From positions 45,521,920-45,585,919 of the forward strand of contig OY282606.1 in NCBI GenBank assembly GCA_958298945.1: a stretch of 64,000 nt of DNA, read 5' to 3'. The DNA comes from Atherix ibis. Its lineage: Eukaryota > Arthropoda > Insecta > Diptera > Athericidae. Below, in pieces: positions 14,201 through 26,339 of this stretch. The position numbers were made by a program, and so were the translations under genes. Positions within the stretch are counted from its first letter, which is position 1. Each line of letters starts with the position of its first letter. The notes beneath the pieces were generated by a model, which did not search any database, was not told where the DNA came from, and saw nothing but the letters and a program-made list of their open reading frames with translations.

Positions 14201-17200
14201 TGGTGTTTGTCCTAAATTTATAAATATTTATATTTTAGGCTTTGGCACTAATACTGCTACGACTACAGGTTTCGGAAATTTCGGCAATACCAATACTGCT
14301 GGTTCTTTCTTTAACAATACATTAAACAAGCCGACATCACTGCCGTTCAGTGGTTTTGGTACACAAACTTCAACTGCACCCGCCTTTAGTTTTATTGGCG
14401 GTAATCAATCCTCTCTGTTGGGCAATACCGCCAATAAACCAGGTGGTCTCTTTGGTAATACTGGAGCAGCTGGTGGTACTGGATTACTCGGCAGCGGCAG
14501 TACTTTTGGAAATAATAGTTTTGGTGGATTTGGCACTAACAACCAGGCAGCGTAAGGAAAATTAAATTTTGACAATTTGTTTTAATTTCATAATGGTAAT
14601 TTTCTTGAAATTCTAGAAATTCATTATTTGGTGGACAGCAGCAACCAGCCTCGCTCATACACCAACAAATTATGTCACTTGCTCCCACTCCTTATGGTGA
14701 CAATCCTATATTCAAAGATATTAAAGCTGGCGGAGACAATAAAAACGATACACTAAAACCGACTAATCCTGCTGCACAGAAGGCAATCTTAGAATCAACT
14801 TCAAATCAATTTAAAGTTTCACCTAAAATTACTGGAGGACTGAAAGTGAAACCAGTTGGAAATGCTTTGACGAAGGTTAATAAAAATGAACTCTTCCGCA
14901 ATTTAATGATTTGTACTAACTTAATTAGTATTCTTGCCATTTCAGAAATCTTTATTTGATGGTCTCGAAGAATATGATAGTTCTGTGCAAATGAGTTTCA
15001 GCTTGAAACCGAATGCAAAAAGATTGATTATTAAACCAAAATCAAATAGGAGTCCCATAACACAGATGAGTGCACAAAACTCGCCGTTACATCAGCAACA
15101 CAATCATCTTGTTGAGAATGGCAGTGAATCGTTCAATCGGAATTCATCGATATTGAACGATTCTGAAAATAGTTTTCCCGCACAAATCAATGGTGAACAG
15201 AGCACACACGAAGAATCATGGCTGCGGCTTAAGCAATTGGAAAAGACTCGTGATCACAATCGTTCATCAGAAATTCTAGAAAATTCTATTGCCGAAGGTG
15301 GTACCGAAAAGAATGGATGTGAGTATATTAAATTGAAAGATAATAACAAGAAAATAATTGCTTTTTACAATCTTTTTTCTCTGATGCCGTACAGTATTGA
15401 AATCTGGGGAGAATGGCAGTAATGGACACTTGGTTTCAGCCAACACATCTGATAATACAAGTTCAATGTCAAAGTCAGGGTTTCTTGATTCTACGTCTAA
15501 AGATATGCTCTCAAGAACGACAGTCTTCGATAATGCTGAATCAGACGCAGAGCCCCATCCCACCGGAATTGTATTACGCCGTGCTGGGTATGAACATACA
15601 TTCACGATTCACGTAGATTTTGTCGCCTCTTGTTCAAATGTATTTTTCTATCAATAAAAATAAACTTTTCTTCTTTCTTTGTTTTTAGATATTATACAAT
15701 CCCATCGCTCGACGATTTAATTAATTACTTATCGGAAGACGGACAAAAATGCATCGTACCAAATTTCACAATTGGTCGTACCGGATACGGAAATGTATAT
15801 TTTGATGGACCATTGGATGTATACGGATTGAATTTGGATAAAATAAGTAAGCGATTCTTATTTTGCAGTACATGCATTTTATATTACCTTTTGGTGTTTT
15901 CAGTTCATTTCCGCCATAAAGAAGTTATCCTTTATCCAGACGACGATGATAAACCACCAGTTGGGCAAGAATTAAATCGAAAAGCCCAAGTAACTCTTGA
16001 TCAAGTATAAAAATTTTAATTAATAATATCAATTATTGTTGTTTACTATTTGTTGGTTTTCCATTATTATTGTTATTCAGGTTTGGCCTCTTAGTAAGAT
16101 GAAAAATGAATCTAACAAAGGTACAGATTGTTTGATTGACTACGAAAGTAAATTACGCCGTGTTGCTGCAAAACATGGCACTCGTTTTGTTGACTATCGT
16201 CCAGAAACTGGAAGTTGGGTATTTAAAGTTGACCACTTTTCTAAATACGGTCTCAGCGACAGTGATGAAGAGGATATAATCACACCGGAACATGCTAAGT
16301 CAGCAGCAGGCACTTTAATAGCGCCTGTGGGTATAAATCAAAAAACTCTTACATCCAAGATGGCCCTCAACGAATTGAAAGGTGTAAGTAAAAATTCTAT
16401 GAGTTTGCTTAAATCTCACTTGTTTCTATCTTCAAAAATCTCATATACTTGTTTTTTTTTAATTTTAGATAACTGGAACTGATGCGAGACGCTCGGAGCC
16501 AGGAGGTGGAGGTGGTGATATTGACGACGATGGTACTGAAATTATGACCGGTGATCCCACCGAAATGGCCGATTTAGAAGCAATCGATCGGCGTAATTAA
16601 TTCTTTTTAATTTCTTAAGACTAGCAATCGTATTTTCCATAAATAGATTTTTATTCAGCAATAACAAAAATAATCAATTATAAATGAAAGTGCTGTTATT
16701 TATTGGCTTAACATTTTTATTAACGAAAGGGAGTGTAATGATACACAAAGTAATTTAATTGAGCATATTTTGGACAAATAAATTTCTTAAGGATATATTT
16801 AATAAAAGAACTCTCCCATGAATAGAAATAATTTTTTTTAAGTCAAATTTTTTACTAAGCGACGATTTTCAGATTTTTTACTTCGCGACGATGAGTTACG
16901 TGGTGAGCTGGCCGGAATTAGTAGTCAATTGGATGATGATGGGCCACATAAAATGATGGCAATGAGCCCGACAACAGCGTTAGCTGTAGGAATGAGAACT
17001 GATTCACATAAATTGCAATTGATGAAGGCATCTCTCTTCAATGATGACGATATTATGGATGGTAAATCAGGTAGGAGATAATCAGACTTTGAGTCGAAAA
17101 CAGCTCATAATCATTTAATTGAACTTTTTTAATATTTCGATACTGTTAATCGGTGTTTTCAGTTATTTCGGATCGGTTGGATGGTCAGGATACACCCGAT

Positions 17201-19871
17201 CAGCTTGTACCGAATGAGCCTTCGTTGCGAAATTTTGGATCGTATTCATCAATTCAAACTTTGCTGGGTCGTGGAGCGCCAAGTGGTTCAAGTATTTTAG
17301 ACGAACCGTATACACCCACTCCTTATCATCAGTTTAGAACAATCGAAGAATCTCCATCCGAAAAAGAGGTACGCATAAACCCATTAATTGTTCTTATGGG
17401 TGGGCTCTAATAGATAACATTTTATTTTTAGTACGAGACTGAATCTGTAAGACAGGTGGCCGTAACAAAACAACCCCCATTGGTTATAAAACCCAAAGTA
17501 GCAAAAATTAAACTTAATAGTATGCATGTCCCACTGGAAGAGTCGATTTACAATGCACTGCAAGGCAAATGTTTAACAGACTCGGCACTATTTCAGAATC
17601 GTCGTTTTAAAATAGGTTTTGGTCCACGAAATAATGTCGTACAACTTCGCAAGTTCGCCCCCGAGCCAACTGGTAAATATCTTATAATGGGAGAGAGAAA
17701 AAAAATGATTAATCAAGTTAAACTAACGAATTTCTTTTCGGCGCAGATCCAATGCAAGCCTCACTGTTGACATTCTTCAATGGTAGATTTAAGTTGGACA
17801 CCTCATCGGTGGTAGTAGAAAATGTGAAAATATCTTCGCTCGCAGATATGCAAACCATTGAGCCATTCTGTATTGAACATCTGCGTATTCAACTTAATTA
17901 TTCCACACACGTGGAAATCAGTGACAGCGGTTGCCCACACCTGCTTCCTAGAGGAGGAACAGAACTGCTTCAGCAGCACTTCCACGAGGCTTCGAAACTC
18001 GACCACAAAGGGGAGCCGTTCGCGAAATATATAATTTCAGTATGGTCACTCTGTCAAGCGTTGTGGGGCGATCAAGAGGAACTTGAGGACCAGGACCCGC
18101 TGAGCCATCTGGCAGTTATGTGTCGGCGTGAACTATTTTCTCAGTGGCTCGAAAAGACCATTAACGACACAGCTGACGTTGAAAACGATGAAAAACGGAC
18201 AGCCGACAACTACCTTTCTAGTGTGCTGGACTATGTGATGTGTCACAAAGTAGTCGACGCATGTGAGCTCTCGTTCAAAAACGGAGACGCCAATATGGCC
18301 ATGTTACTTGCACAATTATCTAGTGGACCGACTGTACGACAATTGATCCAACACCAACTATCGCTGTGGCAGGATGTCAGCGCCGATGAGTATATTGATA
18401 TTGCGCACTTGAAAATGCTGATGCTGGTGGCTGGCGTACCCCTGCTTTCATCTTCTCATGGTCCAATTAACATCTTCGAAAATGTCAATTGGATTAAAGC
18501 GTTAGCGGTAAGTGGTGCTGGCATATTAAACAATTCATTTTCATTTTTTCAGTTTGATTTTATGATTTTTAACTAATTTCATAACAGCTTCAACTGTGGT
18601 ATCTAAGCTCACCGACATCTTCCGTTACTGATGCTCTTATCGCTTACGAAGAAGCATTCAATGCGGAGAACTACAAAGCCAGTGGGCCAAAACCACCACA
18701 TAGCAGAGAGTATGAAACAAATATTGTTACTACAAGAACCAGTGTTGAAGCCGAGACTACAGAACCTACCAGAGACGAACCACAAGATCTACGCTTCCAC
18801 ATACTGAAACTTTTCTCAAAACGTAGCCATCCACTTGAACAGTTACTGAATCCAATCACACATACTGCTGATGTGATGGATTTCCGCCTCAGCTGGCTTT
18901 TGCTACAAACATTCCAAGCGCTTGGCTACCACCACTGCTCAGAGCTGTGCGAAAACCTAATTCACGTATCATTTGCTAGTCAACTTGAAAATTACGATTT
19001 GTGGCATTGGTCGATATTTGTTTTGTTGCATATCAAAAATCAACATAAACGCGAACTGTGCATTCAAGAGGTGCTCTACCGCTACATCGATCTTTCTGAA
19101 GAACCAGATTACTTAGAGAAAGAAAAATTCGTTAAAGAGGAGCTCGGAATTCCCGAAAAATGGATAAATTGGGCTAAGGCAGTTAAGGCTGGAGCTGTCC
19201 GAAACTATCACAAACAAGCGAAATATCTACTCAAAGCAAGTCAATGGCCATTAGCGCATGAAGTGATCATGCAACAAATAGCTCCCGATGCCATAATAAA
19301 CGGTAATTTGGTTGCATTCAGATTCAAATTGTCCTGCTGCGCTCTAATCCGTATACTTTATTTGTTCGCTTTTTTTTGCAGATAACTCGTCGTATTTGCA
19401 TAGTTTACTTAAAGAATTCGAAGATCCACGGTTAGTTCCTAACTGGTTGAATCAGGGTCAGATATTTTTAGATTTTATTGAAATGAATCTAAAGGTAAGA
19501 TTCGTTTTTATGTCTTTGTTTGTCTATTGAGAAAAAATAAATTTTATTTCTTTTCATTCGCCGACCATCAGTTAGAGGACTTGAAAACTGCTCGGGAACG
19601 TGACATTGAAACAAAATTCGAAGGTCTAAAGCCACACATAGTCGATTTATGTTCGCGTATCAAACTATTGCCGTGTCCAACATCCAAACACCGATTGTGC
19701 CAGAGTGAGATCGCCAAAAAGCTATCTTTACTTATTCGCAATATAGCGATAACGTGCGAAGGTACCCTAAGTGACCTCATCAAGGGAGCATTAGATAAAT
19801 TACCACTACCCGAAGAATATATGCTACAGGAAGTAATGCACTTTTTCGATACGTTTATAGCGGAAATGTAG
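11229..19871 (+). CDS. Nup98-96: Nup98-96 nuclear pore precursor (18 exons)
   Basis: Exons: 11229-11487, 13079-13807, 13877-14155, 14239-14551, 14617-14875, 14946-15318, 15395-15587, 15689-15846, 15904-16004, 16081-16383, 16469-16592, 16873-17070, 17163-17368, 17432-17672, 17747-18507, 18588-19302, 19382-19494, 19572-19871. Phases agree throughout; the sum is 5,625 nt (1,874 aa). The Nup98 half has FG/GLFG repeats from residue 1, a GLEBS motif at about 185-240 (binds Rae1; [20 protein letters not shown]) and a C-terminal autoproteolytic domain starting near [18 protein letters not shown]. The family cleavage site HF/S is present at F941/S942. Nup96 (about 933 aa) follows with its alpha-solenoid, a member of the Y-complex scaffold. 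In the family the precursor cuts itself into the two nucleoporins. Two in-frame donor choices exist at the end of exon 12 (17,061 or 17,071). Retained intron 11 offers a Nup98-only product. Confidence 0.96.
12121..13020 (+). mobile_element. Degenerate LINE reverse transcriptase fragment in Nup98-96 intron 1
   Basis: Plus-strand frames, broken by shifts and stops, show the C-terminal half of a LINE ORF2. Starting near 12,150 there is [17 protein letters not shown], near 12,630 an IPQG block, and near 12,850-12,960 the post-catalytic segment with [10 protein letters not shown] and PLSMNGTSI. The minus-strand open frame over 12,779-13,216 is a shadow of it. It is the same family as the remnant in the ELYS intron, which has GQIHFCTGAVRNVLRDF. 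It ends about 60 bp before exon 2, leaving the branch and acceptor region free. Confidence 0.7.
16593..16872 (+). other. Intron 11 of Nup98-96; retention gives a Nup98-only end
   Basis: If the donor at 16,593 is not used, translation continues for two codons (R, N) and stops at TAA 16,598-16,600. That gives a 1,032-aa Nup98 precursor with a 91-residue tail after the HF/S cleavage site. The 280-bp intron is much longer than its neighbours (57-102 bp in this part of the gene). It contains an AATAAA-type hexamer near 16,777, so it could serve as an alternative terminal exon. Nup98-only transcripts with a short cleavable tail are established in animals; here it is inferred from sequence. Confidence 0.55.
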
Positions 19872-20749
19872 TTTAATTCAAATTGAGAAAAAATGAGCAC
19901 ACGTTTTAAGGCATTATTTTGTTTTCTAACTTTGTTAGACCTTCATTTTTTAGCAAATTAAACATACTGAATATCTCTCAAATCAACCAAAACGAGAAAA
20001 AAGATAAATATCTAATAGTGTTTGTTTTCATAAGTTAATCGTTTTAAAGCCGCAAATATTGCAACACATGCTCTCAATTAGATTTCGTCTATTTAAAAAA
20101 GAAAACAAAAAAACAAATAGATACCATCAAATAACTTTGATTAAATATATTCACACATAAAAAGCGATAGAGTAAAATTAAAACTAAATTAAAAAACATT
20201 GTTAAGAGATTTATTTAAATTAATTAATTTCTAAAACAAAAAAATCTATTAGAAAAAATAGGAACAATTATTTTGCGAGCAATTTTCTACTAACAAAAAA
20301 GTCAAGATTAGAAATTATTCTCTTTTTTTTCATTTTCCATTTGAGATTCTATGTACATTTGTAAGTTATAATTAAACAAAAAATTGTTATGTTGTTGATT
20401 TTCGTTGACTTTCAAATTAGTAAATAAATTAAACAAAATATTTTCTTCTATCTAGTAATAAGAAAAAAAATAAACATATTCAACAAAATGGTAAATATAA
20501 AAATACATTATAAGTTATGGTAATTATTTTATACAATATTTTAAATAGTAATAATTGAGACTCAAATGAAGGAAAATTACATAAATCAAGAATATGCAGC
20601 TTATTAATAAAAAATATTTTTGTTATGCCTACATTAAGATATTGTTCAACACAGAAATTTCTTTATTTTTTGGGTTTTTATCAAAATCTTGTTATTATAT
20701 TTTTGTAAATAATAAAAATTCTTAAATATATAATGTGTTTGTCAATTTA
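19872..20749 (+). other. Nup98-96 3' UTR and spacer
   Basis: AT-rich sequence with several AATAAA-like hexamers (for example near 20,422 and 20,469). No reading frame. The border with the LINE that follows is approximate. Confidence 0.5.
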
Positions 20750-20889
20750 ATCAATTTAGTAAGCGAAAGTGCGTAAAATGGTCCAAATTGAAAATTGGAA
20801 TTATTTCCAATCGCAATATTCCCGTCTTCTGAAGAGTTTTGAATATTTCATTATGAAAACGTGAGCTTCCTTACTGCAAAGAAAATGAA

Positions 20890-21866
20890 GAACGTGGCAA
20901 ATAATGACGCTTCTCTGACAGAAGCTAACAATTTATTGCAGAGCCAATTAAGCCGCCAAAGAAGGCTAAAAAAGTAAAGGCACCGATTGCTGAGGGTTCT
21001 ATACCTACAGTGAGCCAAAATCGGTTTACTCTGCTCGAAGAAGCAACGAGCAGGAATGCAAAAGCAAGCACCTTGGCTGCATCTGTAGTGGAGAAAATTC
21101 GTATACCTCCGATCACGTGTCGAGGTTTTCATATTAACGACTTCATCAAAAAGAAGACGCTAGCCAGAGCACCCGGGTATAAAATAACCAACAACAACGG
21201 GAATTCAATTATTAAGCCGGAGCCATTGGAAGATCGAAGAATCACCACAAAAGAGGAAAGGAAGATTTTCCTCCTATTAAGAGGTCTTCACAACTCCTGT
21301 GAGGTCTCGGATATAAAAACTGACATAGCCAACCAAGTGGAGGCGGCTATTATTAATTAAGTGGAGAATCTCAAAGGAAAATAACGTCCAATCCGACATA
21401 TTTTAATGCAATTGGCTCCAAGATACTAGCCATCCAGTGTCACGCACGTGACAAAAATTCTCCATCAATCAATAAGATGGGGAAAAACTAAGGAGAACTG
21501 GACCACTTCAATGTCACAGATGTTAACAGTTTGGGCATGCAGCAGCAAATTGTTTTTTATAAATTTGTCTGCGTGAAATGCGGGCAAAATCACATGTCCA
21601 AGGCTTGCCCACGAGACATCGATAATTCTGGTGATCCCTTTTGCACCAACTGTGGACAACATGGCCTTCCAGCGAACCACAGAAGTTGTTCTGTACTGAG
21701 GAATTTATGTAACGTATCGATGGACATTAATCATCAGGAAAAACTGTGCTGTTGGACCAGCCAAGAACAGCAGCCGATCGACGTTAATTACCTTCTGCGG
21801 ATTGGAATGGAGCAACACAACCTGGCTAGAATTCATCCGGATAAACAACACTTAAGAATAATTTAA
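20890..21866 (+). pseudogene. LINE ORF1 (gag-like) pseudogene
   Basis: The frame at 21,010-21,360, extendable upstream to about 20,940, includes NRFTLLEE and PPITCRGFHINDFI. A second frame at 21,531-21,866 carries CCHC-type zinc knuckles: CVKCGQNHMSKACP then CTNCGQHGLPANHRSC. This N-terminal domain plus knuckle layout is usual for Jockey ORF1 proteins, which coat element RNA. A stop near 21,358 and shifts between the frames break it. It ends 15 bp before ORF2. Confidence 0.75.
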
Positions 21867-21880
21867 AATACACCCCACCC

Positions 21881-24600
21881 ATGATATTGTCTAAAAGAGT
21901 CGAACTTTATCAGTTCCTTCAGAATCAGCCTGCCGACTTCTATTTCATTAATGAAACTCACCTGAATTTGAAACATAAGCTTTCACTTCCACGATTTCAT
22001 TGCATTCGCAACGACTCTAATCAGGGAACTGGCATTATCTTCTCAGATAATATCCAATATAGTAACTTGGTTAACTTCAGGTCAAATAATATCTGCACCA
22101 CTTGTGTTCTTACGCGATGTCACGTAAGCAATTCGGGTATTAAAAATATAGCATTAGTTTCATGTTATATTGCCTGCAAGTGCTCACCCGTCGAAATTAA
22201 AGACCTCTTCGAGTTCTTACAAGATCTCATGAGCAAGGGATATGAGGTAATCATGGGAGGAGATTTTAACGCCAGACACACCTCATGGGGAGATGCTATT
22301 CATAACTCTTCTGGCATCTTTATTAAAAATTTGCTAACTAGCATCTCCACATTACAGGTAATTGCACCTTCTGGTCCTACCACACCTAGCAGTTTATCTG
22401 TAGTCGATGTGTTTTTCGTTCCAAGTGGTTTAATTAATCCTTACTCTTTGAACATTACTTGTTCAACTACCAACTTTCATTCGGACCATTATCCAATTCT
22501 TATGCAAATTAAAACTCAAACTCAATTCAACTTTGAATATACCGAGTTAAAATCTTTCACGTCGTAGAAGAACACGAACTGGAAAGAATTTAGGCAAGAA
22601 ATTATATGGCCATATCTAACGGAATGAATATTCCTTGCTTCAAGAACATAACCAATCAAGAAATTGGTTTCCATATAGAAACCTTTAGTCAAATTGTCTC
22701 GGAGGTATTTGATAGACATTCAAGGCAACTGTCTAATAGTAGCCATCGATTTGATTCTCTCGCTGAAGACATTAAGAAAATGTATTGGTTGAAAAATCCT
22801 TGGATAAGGGAAATGAAACGCATTTTTCGGAGAGAACTCAACACTACATCCTCAGATTATTGTCTCTTAGAGGCACAGGTTAACTGCATATCAACTATGA
22901 TACGCAATAAAGTTAACAAACACTTTAATAACCAATTTTCTGAACGACTTTCAAAAGTATGTCCAGGTCCTGATGCTTTCAAGCAGCTTAACGCAATCAC
23001 CGGTCGAAGGTCACTCAATAAAGTAACAGTTACCGATAATAACGACCGCGAAATAAAAGAGGGTCCAATTAATATTTCTAAAAACTTTGCCTCGTTTTAT
23101 AAAAATCTTTGCAATTCTAGGTCAAACTCACCTCTATAAACTCACGTAAATGATCAGGTCAACAGTTTTTTAGCAAACGCTCCATCTCATATTACTACAT
23201 TCAGTACTGATAACAGTGCAAGTAATCCCAGCCCTCTAGATGTATTTATATCCGAAAACACACTCTATTCTGTAACAAAATCGTTAAATAATAAAAAATA
23301 TGCCGTTATCGATAATATATCGAACTTTATGCTGAGAAAGATTCCGAAAAAGAGTTTACGTCCCTTAGTTGCAATATTTAATCACTGTATCAACAATTGC
23401 TACTTCCCTAAAGGCTGGAAAATAGGTATTATCTTTAATAATCCGAAAACTCAAGGTAGAGCAGCCATCCAACAACATCGACCTATATCTCTTCTTCCCT
23501 GTTTGGGAAAAATATTAGAAAAATTCTTTTACGAAAAGGTAAATGAATTTTGTAATGAAAATAAAATTATTCCCGACTTTCAATTCAACTTTGGATGCAC
23601 TTTTCCTACTACATAGTGAGATAACAACTGGGTTAAACCGTAAAGAGTCAACAGTTGCTTGCTCCCTAGATATAACCAAAGCCTTTGACTCAGTTTGGCA
23701 TAAGAGACTAGTGCGCAAGCTATGCAAACTTGATTTCCCTCCACATATTACGTTGCTGCTGCACTCATTTCTTCAGGATAGATCATCCTGCGTTAGGTAT
23801 CCGAACACGACTTCCGAATTCTTTTTAATAGGTAAAGGAGTTCCACAAGGCTCGGTATTAAGTCCCCTGCTGTATTCAATATACACGGCAGATATACCAA
23901 CAGCCGCAAAAGCACAAATGATATTATATGCAGACGATACTCTTGTTTATGCCAAAAGCAAATCACCAAAATTAGCTCTAAAGAGAATACAAGAGCTACT
24001 TTTTAAAATTATAAATTATTATGATGACTGGAACTTATCATTCAATCTTAATAAGTCCAATTTAATCTGTTTCCGTAATCCCAGCACTCGCGGACCGAGG
24101 AAAATTGCTACAAAGAGCAAAAAGCTGCGTAATCTGATTTGAAAACACAGCTATCCCAGTCTCAAATGAACTAAAATATTTAGGCATCAACTTTAACTCA
24201 ATGTTCAAATTTAACCCACATGTTTAGTTAACTCTGAAAAAAAAACCCAAAAGGGCTATTCATACCTTTCTATTACTACTTAGACGTCGGGAAGGGCTTA
24301 GTATAAATACAAAGTTACTTTTCTATAAACAACTTATTCAGCCAATTATTGGCTATGCATTTCCGATCTATTTTAGTTTCTCGAAAACGTATGCCAATAA
24401 AGTCCATGTATTCGAAAGGTCAATCATTAGGAAATGCCTTTCAAAATATCGTAAAATAGACGGTAAGCATTACTCTAACTCCTATATACTCGTATATCAG
24501 AAAAGTAATCTTACTCCTTTTATTTCATACATGGTTGGTCCAACATTTTCTTCAGCATTTAATAGACCATACCAATCCACTCATTCAAGAGTCACTAGAA
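21881..24600 (+). pseudogene. LINE ORF2 (endonuclease and reverse transcriptase) pseudogene
   Basis: The frame 21,881-22,567 is an apurinic-type endonuclease with FINETHL (active-site Glu), GGDFNARHTSWGD and the terminal HSDHYPI (Asp-His pair). Frames at 22,606-23,139 and 23,329-23,616 form the linker and early RT (HRPISLLPCLGKILEK). The frame 23,543-24,142 has the RT core: SLDITKAFDSVWH, GVPQGSVLSPLLY and the YADD box MILYADDTLVYA. Catalytic residues are all present, but at least four frameshifts or stops (near 22,565, 23,138, 23,590 and 24,140) disable it. The C-terminal region continues in broken frames to about 24,600. Confidence 0.88.
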
Positions 24601-24949
24601 AGGATTAATACCTAAGCCATCCAACACAGATACTTATACAATGATTACCAGTTATCATATCTGATTTTGCGAAGGACAGTGATATTATGAACGTTCAGTT
24701 TTATAATTCCTTAACTCTCCATTTCCATCGTGGTTAGCGGAAGCAACACAAAATTCCCAAAAATTCCAAACTCCTAATCCGCCCTTCCTGAACATTCCTT
24801 TCCCTAATTTTTTTTTTAAGTCTAGAATTAAGTTTAGTTTCTAAGCAATTAAATGTATGGATTATTGTGTTTGAGCAAGCACATATAATTAACATATTAA
24901 GCAATAGTTGTAAGCAATTCATGTACTTAGTCATTAAAAAACTAATTCG

Positions 24950-24999
24950 TCGTTCAATAAGTCCTTAGAAAAAACTAGGGTCGTTCAATAAGTCCTTAG
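24950..24999. repeat. Tandemly doubled left TIR of the mariner
   Basis: TCGTTCAATAAGTCCTTAG occurs at 24,950-24,968 and again at 24,981-24,999, the second preceded by AGGG as in the right TIR. The spacer between copies is AAAAAACTAGGG. Confidence 0.9.
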
Positions 25000-25137
25000 G
25001 AAATCCGAGAAATTGCGCTCGTAGTGTCGATAAAGATTTTTTGTAATTAACATTATCGACAGGAAAGCTGTCAAAATTTCAGCTCGATCCATAGTGTAGG
25101 TCAATTTCTATCGTCGATTAAAGTTAACGACATTTAT

Positions 25138-26190
25138 TTGTGCATAACAATGGAAAAAAGCGAGTTTAGGGCTGTCATCAAACATCTCCATTTGAAGGGC
25201 TTAAGCCCGAAAGAAATCAAAGCCGAGTTGGATGCAGTTCATGGCACATCTGCACCTGTGTTTGCGACGGTTTACAATTGGGTGAATGAATTTAAACGTG
25301 GCCGTTCATCCACAAAAGATGAACATCGTTCAGGACGCCCAGTTGAGGTGTCTACTCCTGAAATCATCGACAAAATCCACGATCTGATTTTGAACGATCG
25401 GCGAATTAAAGTGCGCAAATTAGTTGAGGCCACGGGCATATCACAAGGTACAGTCGCTTCAATTTTGCATGAAAAATTGTCTGTGAAAAAAATTTCGGCA
25501 AGATGGGTGCCGCGTTTGCTCTCAGAGGAGAATAAGCGCAATCGTGTAGTGGACTCTGAGGCTATGTTGGCACTCTTTCATCGCAATCCTGCCGAATTCC
25601 TTCGTCGATATGTCACTGTGGACGAAAACTGGATACACTACTACACTCCAGACACGAAGAGTGGATTTTCAAGGGTGAACGGGCTCCGAAGAAGGCAAAA
25701 ACTGTGCCATCGGCCGGCAAGGTGATGGCCACGGTCTTTTCGGATTCGCAGGGCATCATTTTTATCGACTATTTGGAAAAAGGAAAAACAATAACAGGAG
25801 CGTATTACGCGTCGTTATTGCAATGGTTGAGCGAGGAAATCAAAGAGAAACGCCCCCATCTGAAGAAGAAAAAAATCCTCTTGCATCAGGACAATGCGCG
25901 TGTGCACACCTGCGCTGTTTCCATGGCCAAAATTGTGGAATTGAGAATGGAATTGTTGCAGCATCCCGCTTATTCACCAGATTTGGCCCCGAGTGACTAT
26001 TTTCTTTTCCCCAATCTGAAGAAATGGCTTGGCGGACGACGGTTCACTTCCAACGAGGACTTCATTGCTCAAACGGATGAGTTTTTGCAAAACTTCCGAA
26101 ATCCTATTTTTTGGACGGGATAAAAATTTTGGAAAAACGGTTGGAAAAGTGTATAGAGCTAAAAGGAGTTATGTTGACAGTTTTTTTTCC
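25138..26190 (+). pseudogene. mariner transposase, two frameshifts
   Basis: DD34D transposase. The N-terminal paired-type HTH region is intact (LHLKGLSPKEIKAELDAV, then FATVYNWVNEFKRG with RSGRPVE). The second HTH is TGISQGTVASIL. Catalytic Asp residues are visible in VTVDENWIHYY, LLHQDNARVH and YSPDLAPSDYFLFP, the last two 34 residues apart as in mariner. Frame changes near 25,660 (small deletion after DTK) and near 26,105 (before the conserved DGIKILEKRLEKCIELKG) disable it. Family length is about 345 aa, and this copy spans that length if the shifts are ignored. Confidence 0.93.
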
Positions 26191-26198
26191 ATCTTTTT

Positions 26199-26221
26199 CT
26201 AAGGACTTATTGAACGACCCT
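26199..26221. repeat. Right terminal inverted repeat of the mariner
   Basis: The 23 bp beginning CTAAGGACTTATTGAACGAC are an exact reverse complement of the inner left repeat at 24,977-24,999, followed by CGTATA. Confidence 0.95.
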
Positions 26222-26339
26222 CGTATAAGCAAAAGATGTACAGAGCATGTTTTAGCTCTACGTTTTAAATACCATGTAAATATGTACAAGTAATATGGAA
26301 ATAATAAATGCTCTACTTAACTTAAAAAAAAAATTATTT

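Larger units (their letters stand above)
24944..26225 (+). mobile_element. mariner transposon with duplicated left terminal repeat
   Basis: A Tc1/mariner element of about 1.25-1.28 kb. The right end carries CTAAGGACTTATTGAACGAC (26,199 on), the reverse complement of the left terminal repeat at 24,977-24,999. A second partial copy of the left repeat (TCGTTCAATAAGTCCTTAG, 24,950-24,968) lies just outside, so the left end is doubled. The right end is flanked by TATA, fitting TA-target insertion; the left flank is less clear because of the duplication. The transposase has two frameshifts. The element sits in the 3' UTR of the plus-strand LINE. Confidence 0.9.
20750..26333 (+). mobile_element. Jockey-like LINE (non-LTR retrotransposon), inactivated, with a mariner inside
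   Basis: A two-ORF APE-type LINE lies on the plus strand. ORF1 (gag-like with zinc knuckles) is at about 20,890-21,866. ORF2 (endonuclease then reverse transcriptase) is at 21,881-24,600. A 3' UTR runs to an A-run at 26,324-26,333 preceded by AATAAATGCTC. A mariner (24.95-26.22 kb) splits the 3' UTR, and LINE-like sequence resumes after it. Several frameshifts and stops make it non-autonomous. Clade (Jockey superfamily) is inferred from domain order and RT motifs. The 5' end is approximate and no target-site duplication was identified. Confidence 0.82.
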
